Positions 17,600 to 27,021 of a DNA stretch of 64,000 nucleotides are shown piece by piece. Source of the stretch: Acinetobacter lwoffii. Its GTDB lineage: Bacteria > Pseudomonadota > Gammaproteobacteria > Pseudomonadales > Moraxellaceae. Position 1 is the first letter of the stretch. Each line of letters starts with the position of its first letter. Made by a program: the position numbers and the translations under genes. The stretch is from assembly GCF_024129435.1 (NCBI RefSeq), contig NZ_JAMXXN010000001.1, forward strand, positions 124,001 through 188,000, in the 5' to 3' direction. The notes beneath the pieces were generated by a model. The model was not told the DNA's origin. It saw only the letters and a program-made list of their open reading frames with translations, and ran no database searches.

Positions 17600-18694
17600 T
17601 CAACTGGATTTTGCCAGTTGTTCTTGAATAGCCCAATCGATATGTACCTGCACAATTTCATCATGTTGATTACGCTGTTGCTGAAGGGCCGGAATAATCT
17701 GCCCATCAAAGGGTGCATTGCCCAAACCAATGGCGATATTGCGCATAAAGCTTTGATAACCCGTACGACGCATCGGACTGCCTTCAGTCGCACTTAAAAA
17801 GGTGGCTTCATCCCATTGCCATAAATCCAGTAAACTCACTTGATCCAGTCCATGCCGCGGATGAAAATCCCCTATCGAGGTCACTTGGGCGAAACTGTTC
17901 CATGGACATATCAGCTGGCAATCGTCACAACCAAAAACCCGGTTACCAATTCCGCGTCGCAAATCTTCTGGAATAATGCCTTTATATTCGATGGTCAGAT
18001 AGGCGATACAGCGGCGAGCATCTAACATATAAGGCTCGACAATGGCTTGAGTCGGACAGATGTCGATACAGGCAGTACAGGAGCCACAATGTTTGGTCGC
18101 GGGTTCATCAAAGGGCAGTTCCAGTGAAGTAAACAGTTCACCCAGTACAAAGAATGAGCCTGATGTTTTATGAATCAGCAGGGTGTGTTTACCTGTCCAG
18201 CCCATGCCGGCACTTTCAGCCAGCGATTTTTCAAAAATGGGTGCAGAATCCGCAAAAGGACGTGATTCAAAATCTCCGATTTTTCCCCGGATTTTTGTCG
18301 CCAAGGTTTTCAGGCGACCGCGCATGGTTTTATGATAATCCCGGCCACGAGCATAACGCGCGATAATGGCAGAGTTGGGTGCATAAGGGATATAACGTGG
18401 TTCTGGTGCGTCGACCAGATAATCCATACGCACACAGATAATGCTACGTGTGCCGGGAACCAGTAAGACGGGATTGGCACGTTTTTCCAGATTCTCTTCC
18501 AGAAACTTCATGTCACCATGATAACCACGATCCAGATATTCCTGTAAGCGTGCTAATTCTGCTTGAGCATCTGGTTTGGCAATGACACAATCAGAAAAAC
18601 CCAATTCTAAAGCCTGCGCTTTAATCCATGCTTTTAGCTCGGCTGGATCTTGTTGATAAACTTTAATTTGCGCTTGAGAATCGGGAGTTGCCAT
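17600..18694 (-). CDS. queG: Epoxyqueuosine reductase
   Basis: QueG reduces epoxyqueuosine to queuosine in certain tRNAs, using cobalamin and two 4Fe-4S clusters. It has 364 residues from the ATG at 18694 (MATPDSQAQIK). The frame is open further upstream, but that would run into the divergent nnr gene. The N-terminal cobalamin-binding domain contains GFSDCVIAKPD and ANPVLLVPGTRSIICVRMDY. The cluster cysteines are CGSCTACIDICP and CDDCQLICPWN. The QueD gene for an earlier step of the same pathway begins at 63809. Confidence 0.93.
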   Translation of the reverse strand: MATPDSQAQIKVYQQDPAELKAWIKAQALELGFSDCVIAKPDAQAELARLQEYLDRGYHGDMKFLEENLEKRANPVLLVPGTRSIICVRMDYLVDAPEPRYIPYAPNSAIIARYARGRDYHKTMRGRLKTLATKIRGKIGDFESRPFADSAPIFEKSLAESAGMGWTGKHTLLIHKTSGSFFVLGELFTSLELPFDEPATKHCGSCTACIDICPTQAIVEPYMLDARRCIAYLTIEYKGIIPEDLRRGIGNRVFGCDDCQLICPWNSFAQVTSIGDFHPRHGLDQVSLLDLWQWDEATFLSATEGSPMRRTGYQSFMRNIAIGLGNAPFDGQIIPALQQQRNQHDEIVQVHIDWAIQEQLAKSS

Positions 18695-18717
18695 AAACCA
18701 AAGACAGGGAATAAGAA

Positions 18718-20175
18718 ATGCAGCAACAAGTTTACCATAGCCGTGATCTACAAGCATGGGAGCAGCGCTGGTTTCAACAGCAAAATAGTTCCTACGGTTT
18801 AATGCAACAAGTCGCCTGGGGGATTAGTCAGCGGCTGATCACTTTATTTTCCCAGCAAAAAATAAAAAAAATCGCTGTCTGCTGTGGTCAGGGTAATAAT
18901 GCCGGCGATGGCTATCTTGTGGCCAAATATCTCAAACAGGCTGGTTTTCAAGCTCATATTTATGCGGCTGAGTTAGGTAATTCTAAAGATTTGGCATCGG
19001 CTGTGCTGGAAGCCCAGCGGGTTGGTGTGCAGTTTTATTCGCATTTTGATTTTCAATCCGAATATGAGGTCTATATCGATGCCTTATTCGGAATTGGTCT
19101 AAACCGTCAGCTGGCTTCTGACTGGCAAAATGTTATTCACGGCATTAACCGGCAAAATGGGCTCAAAATCTCGATCGATATTCCGAGTGGACTGGATGCC
19201 AATACCGGCCAGCCTTTGCCTGTTGCGATCAAAGCTGACTATACTTTCACGGGCTTAGGGCTTAAGGCAGGACTGTTTACCGGACAAGGTAAAGAATATG
19301 CGGGCAAGATCGAACTGATTTCTGCTATTCCAACAGATGCAGAACTTCAACCGATTGCTTGTCTTTCATCACATCAGATTCAATTGCCGAAGCGTGAAGC
19401 CTTTGGTCATAAAGGCAGTTATGGTCATGTTCTGGTGATTGGTGGACATGCCGATATGGGCGGAGCAGTGATTATGGCTGCTGAAGCAGCATTTGCTGCT
19501 GGAGCGGGTAAAGTGACGATCGTTTGTGATGCAAAACACCACACCGCGATTTTGTCACGTGCGCCAAATATTATGCTGCGTGATATCAATCTTTTAACTC
19601 AGGAGCAACGCCAAGCACTGATTCAGCAGGTCGATGCAGTCTGTTTTGGCATGGGATTAGGTCGTGATTCTTGGTCAGAGCAACAATATACAGCTTGGTT
19701 TGAGCTGACTCAGCAATCTGATCTGGAGGTTGTTTTGGATGCGGATGCCTTATGGTTTCTGGCCAAGCAGCCTCAAGTTTTGAATTCCCAGACTTATGCC
19801 ACACCACATCCAGGAGAAGCTGCAACTTTGCTAGCATGTAGCACTGCGGAAGTTGAAATGGATCGGATTGCAGCCATTCATGCTCTGCAACAAAAATATC
19901 AGGGACAGTGGGTGCTAAAAGGTTCAGGCAGCCTGATTCTGGAAGAAAGGCTTTACATCTGCAATGCCGGGAATGCCGGTATGGGAACTGGCGGAATGGG
20001 GGATGTGCTGGCCGGCATGATTGCCAGTCTAAAGGCGCAATTTGCGCAAAAAATTTATTTGCATGAAATTGTGACGCTGCATGCACTTGCAGGTGATGAA
20101 CTGGCCAAAAATGGCGAACGTGGCTTGCAGGCACAGGATATGAAACATGCGATTTATCAGGTCGTGAATCGCTAA
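18718..20175 (+). CDS. nnr: Bifunctional NAD(P)H-hydrate epimerase / ADP-dependent dehydratase
   Basis: Repairs damaged NAD(P)H hydrates. The N-terminal YjeF_N epimerase domain (about 1-210) carries GQGNNAGDGY and DALFGIGLNR and interconverts R and S hydrates. The C-terminal ribokinase-like dehydratase domain (about 220-480) carries GGHADMGGAV, ATPHPGEAATLL and the catalytic GTGGMGDVLAGMI. It has 485 residues, the normal size of the fused enzyme. AGGGAA precedes the ATG. It is divergent from queG with 23 bases between the starts. The acylphosphatase-like gene follows after 10 bases. Confidence 0.95.
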   Translation: MQQQVYHSRDLQAWEQRWFQQQNSSYGLMQQVAWGISQRLITLFSQQKIKKIAVCCGQGNNAGDGYLVAKYLKQAGFQAHIYAAELGNSKDLASAVLEAQRVGVQFYSHFDFQSEYEVYIDALFGIGLNRQLASDWQNVIHGINRQNGLKISIDIPSGLDANTGQPLPVAIKADYTFTGLGLKAGLFTGQGKEYAGKIELISAIPTDAELQPIACLSSHQIQLPKREAFGHKGSYGHVLVIGGHADMGGAVIMAAEAAFAAGAGKVTIVCDAKHHTAILSRAPNIMLRDINLLTQEQRQALIQQVDAVCFGMGLGRDSWSEQQYTAWFELTQQSDLEVVLDADALWFLAKQPQVLNSQTYATPHPGEAATLLACSTAEVEMDRIAAIHALQQKYQGQWVLKGSGSLILEERLYICNAGNAGMGTGGMGDVLAGMIASLKAQFAQKIYLHEIVTLHALAGDELAKNGERGLQAQDMKHAIYQVVNR

Positions 20176-20185
20176 GGAGAATAGT

Positions 20186-20458
20186 GTGCCAGTCATCAAA
20201 CTGAATATTTCAGGCCAAGTTCAAGGAGTCGGATACCTTTACTGGTTTGCCGAGCAGGCTCAGGCGCTTGGACTGAAAGGATATGTGAAGAACTTGAGCA
20301 CAGGTGAGGTGGAGGCCGTTATTGCTGGAACAGACTCCCAACTTCAGGAAATGATTACACGAAGTTGGAAAGGGCCTGCTCGTGCAATCGTACAAGCGGT
20401 TATTCAAGAGTATCTGGAATCTGAGCTAGATGCTCAAGACTTTATAATATTGCGTTAA
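20186..20458 (+). CDS. Acylphosphatase-like protein lacking the catalytic arginine
   Basis: Ninety residues with the acylphosphatase fold. The family signature G-x-V-Q-G-V-G-F-R is present as GQVQGVGYLYW, so the catalytic arginine, which binds the phosphate, is Leu18 (codon CTT at 20237-20239). The other catalytic residue, Asn in VKNLSTGEVEAV, is kept. The start is GTG with a strong AAGGAGA site. It is likely co-transcribed with nnr. A true acylphosphatase would need Arg here, so the protein may be inactive or have another role. It converges on ruvC, with stops four bases apart. Confidence 0.85.
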   Translation: MPVIKLNISGQVQGVGYLYWFAEQAQALGLKGYVKNLSTGEVEAVIAGTDSQLQEMITRSWKGPARAIVQAVIQEYLESELDAQDFIILR

Positions 20459-20461
20459 ACC

Positions 20462-21007
20462 TTATCGACGACGGCTACTGACGCGACTCCGGCCGCGTGC
20501 CATACCACCCAACGCATTCAATACCGCCATTTTACTCATACTGCCTGAGGCGTGGGCATGACAAATAGCAGCAGCTAAAGCATCGGCGGCATCCTGCTGC
20601 GGTTTGATGCTGAGTTTTAGAATATTCATTACCATCATCTGCACCTGTTCTTTATCCGCAGCGCCATAACCCACTACCGACTGCTTGATCTGGCGCGCAG
20701 TATATTCAGCGACTTTCAAATCCAGATTGACCAGTGCCGCAACAGCAGCACCACGGGCCTGACCGAGTTTTAAGGCAGAATCCGGATTTTGTGCCATAAA
20801 GACCTGTTCTACCGCAGCTTCAGTGGGACCATAAAATTTTACAATGCGCTCCACGCCGGCAAAGATCCGTTTTAAACGTTCAGGCATTTCTGTCGTTTCT
20901 GTTCTGATGGTGCCGGCATCAACAAAAGTCAGTTTGGAGCCGTCTTTTTCGATAATTCCGTAACCGGTTAAACGAGAACCGGGGTCAATCCCAATAATTA
21001 ATGACAT
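20462..21007 (-). CDS. ruvC: Crossover junction endodeoxyribonuclease RuvC
   Basis: Resolves Holliday junctions with RuvAB in recombination repair. The 181 residues match the family. The catalytic acids are visible: Asp in [12 protein letters not shown] (near residue 7), Glu in AAVEQVFMA, and the C-terminal [14 protein letters not shown]. The tail is basic ([11 protein letters not shown]). It is transcribed alone and is not linked to ruvAB or yebC in this window. Confidence 0.97.
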   Translation of the reverse strand: MSLIIGIDPGSRLTGYGIIEKDGSKLTFVDAGTIRTETTEMPERLKRIFAGVERIVKFYGPTEAAVEQVFMAQNPDSALKLGQARGAAVAALVNLDLKVAEYTARQIKQSVVGYGAADKEQVQMMVMNILKLSIKPQQDAADALAAAICHAHASGSMSKMAVLNALGGMARGRSRVSSRRR

Positions 21008-21132
21008 GCCCGCACTTTAAAAATAGAATAATGCCCATATTGTTACATAAGCGTATCAAAAAAGCTTGATCCTGATGAAGCAGTTGATTCCAGCATCCTA
21101 TTATTTATTTTACTGAGATTAGATTAATTTTC

Positions 21133-21699
21133 ATGAAATTATTTCTTATTATCCTTGCAGGCTTAATCCTAGAAGTATTTGTCTGGATTGGCGTGGGTGA
21201 CCTCGTCGGGAGCATGTGGTACGTATTTTTCTGGTTTGTAGCCGCATTTTTTATTGGTATGAATCTGATCCGTAAATACTCGGCCGGTGTCATGCCACAG
21301 ATGCAGCAAATGCAAATGGGGCAGATGAGTGCAGACCCTGCACTAACAGGAAATTTACCTAAAATTCTGGCAGGTTTCTTTCTGCTTATTCCTGGATTGA
21401 TTACCGATGTATTGGCAGTATTGATGCTCATTCCAGCGGTTCAGCAGGTCTTTAAAGCTGCCATGATGAAAGCGATGATGAAGCGTCAGCAACTCATGAT
21501 GGAAAAAATGATGGGTGGCATGATGGGCGATATGGGTGGGGCACAAGGCCAAAATCCATTTGCCGAGATGATGCGTCAAATGCAGGATATGCAAAATCAG
21601 CAATCAGGTCGCGGTGATTCCACCATTATTGATGGTGAAGCACGTGAAGTGAGACCTGAGGCGAAAAAAATTGAAATGAAAGATATCAATCCGAAATAA
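21133..21699 (+). CDS. fxsA: FxsA family cytoplasmic membrane protein, Met-rich tail
   Basis: A FxsA homologue; in E. coli overproduction of FxsA relieves exclusion of phage T7 by the F-factor PifA. The 188 residues contain an N-terminal membrane hairpin (FLIILAGLILEVFVWIGVGD, then WYVFFWFVAAFFIGMNLI) and a third segment near 78-98 (ILAGFFLLIPGLITDVLAVL). The region after about residue 110 is unusually rich in methionine (15 Met in about 46 residues, with MMKAMMK and MMGGMM patterns). A terminator follows 28 bases after the stop. Confidence 0.88.
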   Translation: MKLFLIILAGLILEVFVWIGVGDLVGSMWYVFFWFVAAFFIGMNLIRKYSAGVMPQMQQMQMGQMSADPALTGNLPKILAGFFLLIPGLITDVLAVLMLIPAVQQVFKAAMMKAMMKRQQLMMEKMMGGMMGDMGGAQGQNPFAEMMRQMQDMQNQQSGRGDSTIIDGEAREVRPEAKKIEMKDINPK

Positions 21700-21728
21700 T
21701 TGTTTTATTTGGAAAAACTCTATTCAAG

Positions 21729-21752
21729 CCGAATCTGATGATTCGGTTTTTT
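21729..21752 (+). terminator. Rho-independent terminator of fxsA
   Basis: Stem CCGAATC / GATTCGG with loop TGAT followed by six T. Confidence 0.88.
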
Positions 21753-21817
21753 ATTGGAGCTTTCTAATCTCTTTGAACAAACGTTATAATATATTTTTAT
21801 AAATTTAGCTTATTTTA

Positions 21818-22456
21818 ATGTCTCTGCTTTTTACGATCTGTCTTCTGCATTTTGTTGCTCAACTAAGTCCCGGTCCCGATATTTTGCTCATTGCTAAAAG
21901 TGCCGCATCTACCACACGCCAGAATGCCCTGAAAGTTATTGCTGGGATCTCTGCCGGTATTGTGGTTTGGGTAGTACTGACACTTGCGGGTTTTACTGTG
22001 TTAATTGACCAGTTTCCATGGATTCAACAGGTATTGATGGTGCTCGGTGGTGTGTTCCTGGCGAAGATGGGATGGGCCATGTTAAAGGGTGGTGTGCATA
22101 GCTTTAAAAATAGACATCAGACTGACGACGATACAAATGGACAGATGCAAGCTAAAAACTATTTTATGTTGGGCTTATGGACCAACCTTTCTAATCCAAA
22201 AACACTGATCTACTTTAGTAGCGTATTTTCACTGGCCTTGAGTTCGTCTGCTTCCGATTATTTGAAAGCACAGCTGGCGGTGATTATTCCTTTGCAGACC
22301 TTTATCACCTTCGCTTTATTGATGCTGTTGATTTCTCAACCAAAAATTAAAACCTTGTACCAGCGTTCGGGGAGTTATATTGATATGATTTCAGGCGGAC
22401 TATTTCTGCTATTTGCATTGTGGTTATGGTATGACGCACTTATTCTGATGAATTAA
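21818..22456 (+). CDS. LysE/RhtB family amino acid exporter
   Basis: A six-helix inner-membrane exporter of 212 residues. The signature SPGPD near residue 17 (AQLSPGPDILLIAKSAAS) and LWTNLSNPKTLIYFSSVF are typical of the RhtB branch, which exports homoserine, threonine, or related amino acids. The substrate is not determinable here. Its last 17 bases overlap the end of a minus-strand small frame. Confidence 0.9.
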   Translation: MSLLFTICLLHFVAQLSPGPDILLIAKSAASTTRQNALKVIAGISAGIVVWVVLTLAGFTVLIDQFPWIQQVLMVLGGVFLAKMGWAMLKGGVHSFKNRHQTDDDTNGQMQAKNYFMLGLWTNLSNPKTLIYFSSVFSLALSSSASDYLKAQLAVIIPLQTFITFALLMLLISQPKIKTLYQRSGSYIDMISGGLFLLFALWLWYDALILMN

Positions 22457-22646
22457 GTGGTATATCTTCATTTAATGCTGGAGAAGTTGGTGAGGCTGGG
22501 ATAGGAGATGCTAAATTGTCTGGTGTTTTAACCGCCGTTTGATAACGATTAGGCTTTAAGGTGGTTTCAGTATTTTCAGAGCCTTGATAACTGCGGCTAC
22601 GGTTGGCGCGCTCACGCAATCCACCTTTTTTAATTAACTGAACCAT
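22440..22646 (-). CDS. Hypothetical small protein (68 aa)
   Basis: A 68-residue frame from the ATG at 22646, which has GAGAGGTG upstream; an earlier ATG at 22670 lacks such a site. The N-terminal half is basic (VQLIKKGGLRERANRSRSY), and the C-terminal half is rich in Pro, Ser and Thr and probably disordered. It overlaps the end of lysE antisense by 17 bases. No family is recognised. Confidence 0.5.
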   Translation of the reverse strand: MVQLIKKGGLRERANRSRSYQGSENTETTLKPNRYQTAVKTPDNLASPIPASPTSPALNEDIPLNSSE

Positions 22647-22742
22647 GGCACACCTCTCATTCAAATCCACGGCTATTGTAAATCAAATATGGATTTGATG
22701 AGGCTATTTTCCGCATTTCTATTTGAATTATTCAAGAGTAAT

Positions 22743-22772
22743 AAAAAGACCTATTTGGACCAACAGGTCTTT
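22743..22772 (-). terminator. Rho-independent terminator of the zinc-ribbon gene
   Basis: Outer stem AAAGACCT / AGGTCTTT with an inner TTGG/CCAA stem, followed by five U on the minus-strand RNA. It lies 18 bases after the stop. Confidence 0.8.
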
Positions 22773-22790
22773 GCTGTGAGATGAATGAAA

Positions 22791-23036
22791 TTAGCGAAGT
22801 CCTTTATCTTCTTCTTTTAAAACGTCCAGTATAGAGTGTTGTACAGGAACTTCTTGTTGTGACTGCACATACAAATGCACCATTTTAAAAACAATTGCTG
22901 TAACGAGGCAGGCTGCTAGACACAAAACCCAGAAACCAAAAGGGCTGCGAATATGATGTGAGCCGCAGTTTGAGCATGATTTTTCTGTAGAGTCGACTAC
23001 TTTTTCACAGCAGGCACAGTGATATTGATACTGCAT
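22791..23036 (-). CDS. Small zinc-ribbon membrane protein (81 aa)
   Basis: Eighty-one residues. The N-terminus holds a zinc-ribbon pattern with two CxxC pairs (Cys7/Cys10 and Cys21/Cys24, in CACC and CSNC). It is followed by one membrane segment at about 33-52 (FGFWVLCLAACLVTAIVFKM) and a polar C-terminal tail. The topology suggests a cytoplasmic zinc ribbon anchored to the membrane. Its role is unknown. It has its own terminator and stands alone. Confidence 0.75.
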   Translation of the reverse strand: MQYQYHCACCEKVVDSTEKSCSNCGSHHIRSPFGFWVLCLAACLVTAIVFKMVHLYVQSQQEVPVQHSILDVLKEEDKGLR

Positions 23037-23268
23037 TTTTCTTCTCCCAGGATGTTATCCTTTTTATTCTTCGATCATGAAAGATGATTTGTTGCTCTAT
23101 CATAGGAGAGCTTTTCTAGGCTGACAAGACGAGATTGCCGACAATTACATAGTATCTATATAGGGTAAAAATTAATTACATGACTAAGATCATATCAAGA
23201 AAATGATTAAATGATTCATTATTTGAAAATATAGTTGAATCTAAAAAGATAATGACAAAATCAATTAA

Positions 23269-23299
23269 AAATAAAGCCCGCATCAAGCGGGCTTTATTT
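23269..23299 (-). terminator. Rho-independent terminator of ahpF
   Basis: A perfect 13-bp stem (AAATAAAGCCCGC / GCGGGCTTTATTT) with loop ATCAA, 16 bases after the ahpF stop. Confidence 0.9.
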
Positions 23300-23314
23300 G
23301 AGCTAGTCTAAAAC

Positions 23315-24880
23315 TTATTGTCCTGAACGGATGATGTAATCAAAAGCAGACAGTGATGCCTTCGCACCTTCACCGGTCGCGATGATGATCTGCTTGTACG
23401 GCACTGTTGTACAGTCACCTGCAGCAAATACCCCTTTCACATTGGTTTCGTTGCGATCGTTAATTACAATCTCGCCACGGTTGGTCAGCTCAACCGGGGT
23501 TTCTTTCAGGAAATCGGTGTTAGGCAACAAACCGATCTGCACGAAGATCCCCGCCAGCTCAACCACATGCTCTTCATCTGTGGCACGGTCTTTATATTTC
23601 AGACCCGTCACCTGTGCACCATCACCCAGCACTTCAGTCGACAAGGCATTCTTGATCACGGTGGTATTTGGCAGACTGTTGAGCTTGTCTTGCAGCACCT
23701 GATCCGCACGTAGTTTGGTATCAAATTCCACCAGCGTGACATGCTCTACAATCCCCGCCAGGTCAATCGCGGCCTCAACACCCGAGTTACCGCCACCAAT
23801 TACAGCGACGCATTTGCCTTTGAACAGTGGACCATCACAGTGCGGGCAGTAGGCTACACCACGGGTTTTATATTCCTGTTCACCTGGCACATTCATCTCT
23901 CTCCAGCGTGCGCCGGTCGACAGTATCACGGTTTTAGATTCCAGTGTGGCACCATTCTCTAAAGTCACTTCCACCAGACCATTGGCTGTTTCATCTGCAC
24001 CTTTGATGTTGGATACCCGTTGCAGATTCATGATGTCGACACCATATTCACGCACGTGGGCTTCCATCTCGGCTGCAAATTTAGGACCTTGGGTCTTTTG
24101 CACTGAAGTAAAGTTTTCGATGTCCATGGTATCCATGACCTGACCACCCATGCGTTCAGCCACGATCCCGGTTTTAATGCCTTTACGTGCTGCATAGATG
24201 GCAGAAGTATTCCCCGCAGGGCCGCCACCGATCACCAGGACATCAAAGGCTTCTTTGGCATTCAGCTTTTCCGCATCTTTGGCAGCGGCATTGCTATCCA
24301 GCTTGGCAATGATTTCTTCCAGTGTCATACGACCCTGACCGATATGCTGGTTGTCCTGGAATACCATCGGCACCGCCATGATTTTGCGTTCTTCGACTTC
24401 TTCCTGGAAGAAAGCCCCATCAATCATGGTGGCAGTAGTGCCCGGGTTATAGATGGCAATCAGGTTGAGTGCCTGAACCACATCCGGACAGTTATGGCAG
24501 CTTAAGGATACAAATACATCGAAATTAGATTGAACACCCAGGCTCTTGATATTCGCCAGAACTTCATCTGAAACTTTCGGTGCATAACCTGAGGTTTGCA
24601 ACAATGCCAGGATCAGTGAGGTGAACTCATGGCCCATTGGCAAGCCTGCAAAGAACACACGCGGTTCCTCACCTTGTTTGGCAATCCCGAAACTTGGCGC
24701 ACGTGCATTGGTCCCGTCAAAGCGTGCAGTCACCAGGTCAGACAGTGCAGCCACTTCGGCAACCAGTTCCTGGATTTTGGCTGATTTGTCAGAGCCATCT
24801 AAAGTCGCGACCAGTTCAATCGGGCCTTCCAGGCGTTCTAATAAGGTTTTAAGTTGAGCTGAAGTATTTTGGTCTAACAT
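23315..24880 (-). CDS. ahpF: Alkyl hydroperoxide reductase subunit F
   Basis: A flavoprotein NADH:disulphide reductase that regenerates AhpC. It has 521 residues from the ATG at 24880 (GGAG upstream), equal to E. coli AhpF. The N-terminal tandem thioredoxin fold carries the CHNCPDV disulphide (near residue 130). The FAD domain starts [22 protein letters not shown], the catalytic disulphide is CPHCDGP, the NADH-binding site is [17 protein letters not shown], and the C-terminal FAD motif is [11 protein letters not shown]. ahpC is not adjacent but lies 1.6 kb upstream with other genes between. Confidence 0.97.
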   Translation of the reverse strand: MLDQNTSAQLKTLLERLEGPIELVATLDGSDKSAKIQELVAEVAALSDLVTARFDGTNARAPSFGIAKQGEEPRVFFAGLPMGHEFTSLILALLQTSGYAPKVSDEVLANIKSLGVQSNFDVFVSLSCHNCPDVVQALNLIAIYNPGTTATMIDGAFFQEEVEERKIMAVPMVFQDNQHIGQGRMTLEEIIAKLDSNAAAKDAEKLNAKEAFDVLVIGGGPAGNTSAIYAARKGIKTGIVAERMGGQVMDTMDIENFTSVQKTQGPKFAAEMEAHVREYGVDIMNLQRVSNIKGADETANGLVEVTLENGATLESKTVILSTGARWREMNVPGEQEYKTRGVAYCPHCDGPLFKGKCVAVIGGGNSGVEAAIDLAGIVEHVTLVEFDTKLRADQVLQDKLNSLPNTTVIKNALSTEVLGDGAQVTGLKYKDRATDEEHVVELAGIFVQIGLLPNTDFLKETPVELTNRGEIVINDRNETNVKGVFAAGDCTTVPYKQIIIATGEGAKASLSAFDYIIRSGQ

Positions 24881-25110
24881 TGCTAACGTCTCCAAAGGAG
24901 TAAATGTTTATTTGATAACAAGATATTAAATGAATTGAATAAATAGGTAAAACAGTTTGTTTTTATCTTGTTGATCGGATTTACAGATTTATTGAAAAAT
25001 TCATCATTAATTTCAAAGTTCTATATGGGGGTGAAAGATTAATTTTCAAGTAGTTTAGAGCAAGAATAAGGATTTTCAGCTAAGATTAAAACAAGATATT
25101 TGAGACTTGA

Positions 25111-25332
25111 ATGATGGAATTACAACGCGGTATTTATCAACATTATAAGGGACAGCTTTATCAGGTGTTTCATGTTGCCACGCACAGTGAAACTGAAGAA
25201 AAGCTTGTGGTTTATCAATGTCTCTACGGGGATTATTCGATTTGGGTACGTCCTTTAACGATGTTCACTGAAACCATTACCACTAACGATGATCGTGAAG
25301 TGGAGCGTTTTAAATTGATTCAGGCACTTTAA
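25111..25332 (+). CDS. DUF1653 domain protein
   Basis: A small protein of 73 residues with the DUF1653 pattern: G-x-Y-x-H-Y-K-G near the start (RGIYQHYKGQLYQVF), then HSETEEKLVVYQCLYGDYSIWVRPLTMFTE. The fold is a small beta barrel; the function is unknown. The O-methyltransferase gene follows 24 bases later and could share its transcript. Confidence 0.82.
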   Translation: MMELQRGIYQHYKGQLYQVFHVATHSETEEKLVVYQCLYGDYSIWVRPLTMFTETITTNDDREVERFKLIQAL

Positions 25333-25356
25333 GCCAAACAGAATCAGGGAAGAGTG

Positions 25357-25947
25357 ATGCAAAACTCAGATGAATTTGAAAGATTCATGCAGGAATTATA
25401 TGAAAAGTTTCATAGGCATGATCTTAAGCAGGCAGATCGCCTGCACCGATATCGCAATATAGAACCAGAATCCGGTCGATTTTTATCTATGCTGATTCGT
25501 GCGCAACAATCGAAAAGTATTCTGGAAATTGGGACTTCTACTGGTTATTCCACTTTATGGCTGGCAGAAGCGGCTCGGCAGACTCAAGCCATGATTACAA
25601 CACTTGAAGTTGATGCAGAACGGGTTATTCAGGCAAAGCAATATGCGACAGAAATAGATCTTGCAGATTTAATCAATTTTAAAGTAATTGATGCTCAGGT
25701 TTATCTGGAGGCAGAAAAGGAAATATTTGATTTTATCCTGTTAGATGCTGAACGAGATGCTTATGTCAGTTACTGGCCACATTTGAGTCGATTACTTAAA
25801 GCAAAGGGCGGGTTACTGGTAGTTGATAATGTCATTTCACATGCAGCAGAAGTCGAAGAGTTTATTGCCTTAATTCAGCAAGACCCACGTTTTATCATGA
25901 GTATTGTACCCATAGGCGCAGGTTTGCTGATGGTGGGATTTCGTTAA
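25357..25947 (+). CDS. O-methyltransferase family protein (SAM-dependent)
   Basis: A 196-residue class I SAM methyltransferase of the catechol/caffeoyl-CoA O-methyltransferase family. The glycine-rich SAM motif reads ILEIGTSTGYSTLWLA (about 48-63), followed by TLEVDAERV and the acidic FDFILLDAERDAYVSYW metal-site region. The start is ATG at 25357; a GTG directly before it is in frame. The substrate is unknown. Confidence 0.87.
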   Translation: MQNSDEFERFMQELYEKFHRHDLKQADRLHRYRNIEPESGRFLSMLIRAQQSKSILEIGTSTGYSTLWLAEAARQTQAMITTLEVDAERVIQAKQYATEIDLADLINFKVIDAQVYLEAEKEIFDFILLDAERDAYVSYWPHLSRLLKAKGGLLVVDNVISHAAEVEEFIALIQQDPRFIMSIVPIGAGLLMVGFR

Positions 25948-25958
25948 ATGGATTCACT

Positions 25959-26165
25959 TCAATCCATGCAAATTTTATTAAAATGTAAATTATATTCGAG
26001 ATACTTTTCTACGAATGCGGCTTTGTCTTGGCGTCTTAACAGGTTGTCATAAATAAATTCAGGTACGGGATGATACAGCTCGGCATGACCATTACTGTAT
26101 ACAATTTTCAGGTGGCGGCTTGAGGGATTGTATTTCCAAGAAATCACGGTAAGCAGTTTTTGCAT
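25959..26165 (-). CDS. KTSC-like domain protein (68 aa)
   Basis: Sixty-eight residues with a strong GGAGG ribosome site. The layout VISWKYNPSSRHLKIVYSNGHAELYHPVPEFIYDNLLRR resembles the KTSC domain (beta strand, Y-x-P pattern, VPxxVYxxLL, then a short helix), a small domain also found near lysyl-tRNA synthetase-related proteins. The diagnostic KTSC residues are degenerate. Function unknown. It converges on the O-methyltransferase gene. Confidence 0.65.
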   Translation of the reverse strand: MQKLLTVISWKYNPSSRHLKIVYSNGHAELYHPVPEFIYDNLLRRQDKAAFVEKYLEYNLHFNKICMD

Positions 26166-26405
26166 ATGCGTTCCTCCACTGAATATTTCTTATCTTATCA
26201 TTTGAACTTATGCCATATGGCTCTGCAGATGTATAGCTCAATTGTAAGAATCGGTAAGGATTATGAGAAAGCGAAGCAAAAGATATGCCTGAATTTTTAT
26301 ATGATGGATCAAGAAAGAAATAGGACTGCAATATTTAAAGTCCTAACAAAATAATTTAAAAAAATAAAATCCAGTATTGCACTGACATAAAAGTTCAAAC
26401 CATAA

Positions 26406-26434
26406 AAAACCACGCTAAAAAGCGTGGTTTTTTT
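26406..26434 (-). terminator. Rho-independent terminator of ahpC
   Basis: Stem AAAAACCACGCT / AGCGTGGTTTTT with loop AAAA, 24 bases after the ahpC stop. Confidence 0.9.
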
Positions 26435-26457
26435 GAATCAGTTCAATCTAATTAAAA

Positions 26458-27021
26458 TTAGATTTTACCCACTAGGTCGATTGAAGGAGCAAGAGTTGCA
26501 TCGCCTTCTTTCCATTTAGCTGGGCAAACTTCGCCTGGGTGAGCGTGTACATACTGAGCTGCTTTAACTTTACGAAGAAGTTCTTGAGCGTCACGGCCGA
26601 TACCACCAGCGTTGATTTCAACGATTTGGATTTTACCTTCTGGATCGATCACGAAAGTACCACGATCAGCAAGGCCGTCAGCTTCGATTAATACGTCAAA
26701 GTTTTTAGCAAGTGTCCAGTTTGCATCACCAACCATTACATACTGGATTTTTTTGATTTCTTCTGAAGAATCGTGCCAAGCTTTGTGAGTGAAATGCGTG
26801 TCAGTAGAAACTGAGTAGATTTCAACGCCTAGTTTTTGAAATTCAGCGTAGTTGTCAGCAAGGTCACCAAGTTCAGTTGGGCAAACAAAAGTGAAGTCAG
26901 CTGGGTAGAAGAATACAACAGACCATTTGCCTTTCAGGTCAGCTTCAGTAACTTCAATGAATTTGCCGTTTTGGAATGCAGTTGCTTTAAATGGTTTAAC
27001 TTCAGTATTAATTAAGCTCAT
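26458..27021 (-). CDS. ahpC: Alkyl hydroperoxide reductase subunit C (peroxiredoxin)
   Basis: A typical 2-Cys peroxiredoxin that reduces H2O2 and organic peroxides; AhpF regenerates it. It has 187 residues from the ATG at 27021 (GGAGA upstream), the length of E. coli AhpC. The peroxidatic cysteine is in [13 protein letters not shown] (near residue 47), the resolving cysteine in GEVCPAKW (near 166), and the C-terminus is complete. An OxyR site could lie in the 470-base gap upstream, but I could not find a clear one. Confidence 0.97.
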   Translation of the reverse strand: MSLINTEVKPFKATAFQNGKFIEVTEADLKGKWSVVFFYPADFTFVCPTELGDLADNYAEFQKLGVEIYSVSTDTHFTHKAWHDSSEEIKKIQYVMVGDANWTLAKNFDVLIEADGLADRGTFVIDPEGKIQIVEINAGGIGRDAQELLRKVKAAQYVHAHPGEVCPAKWKEGDATLAPSIDLVGKI

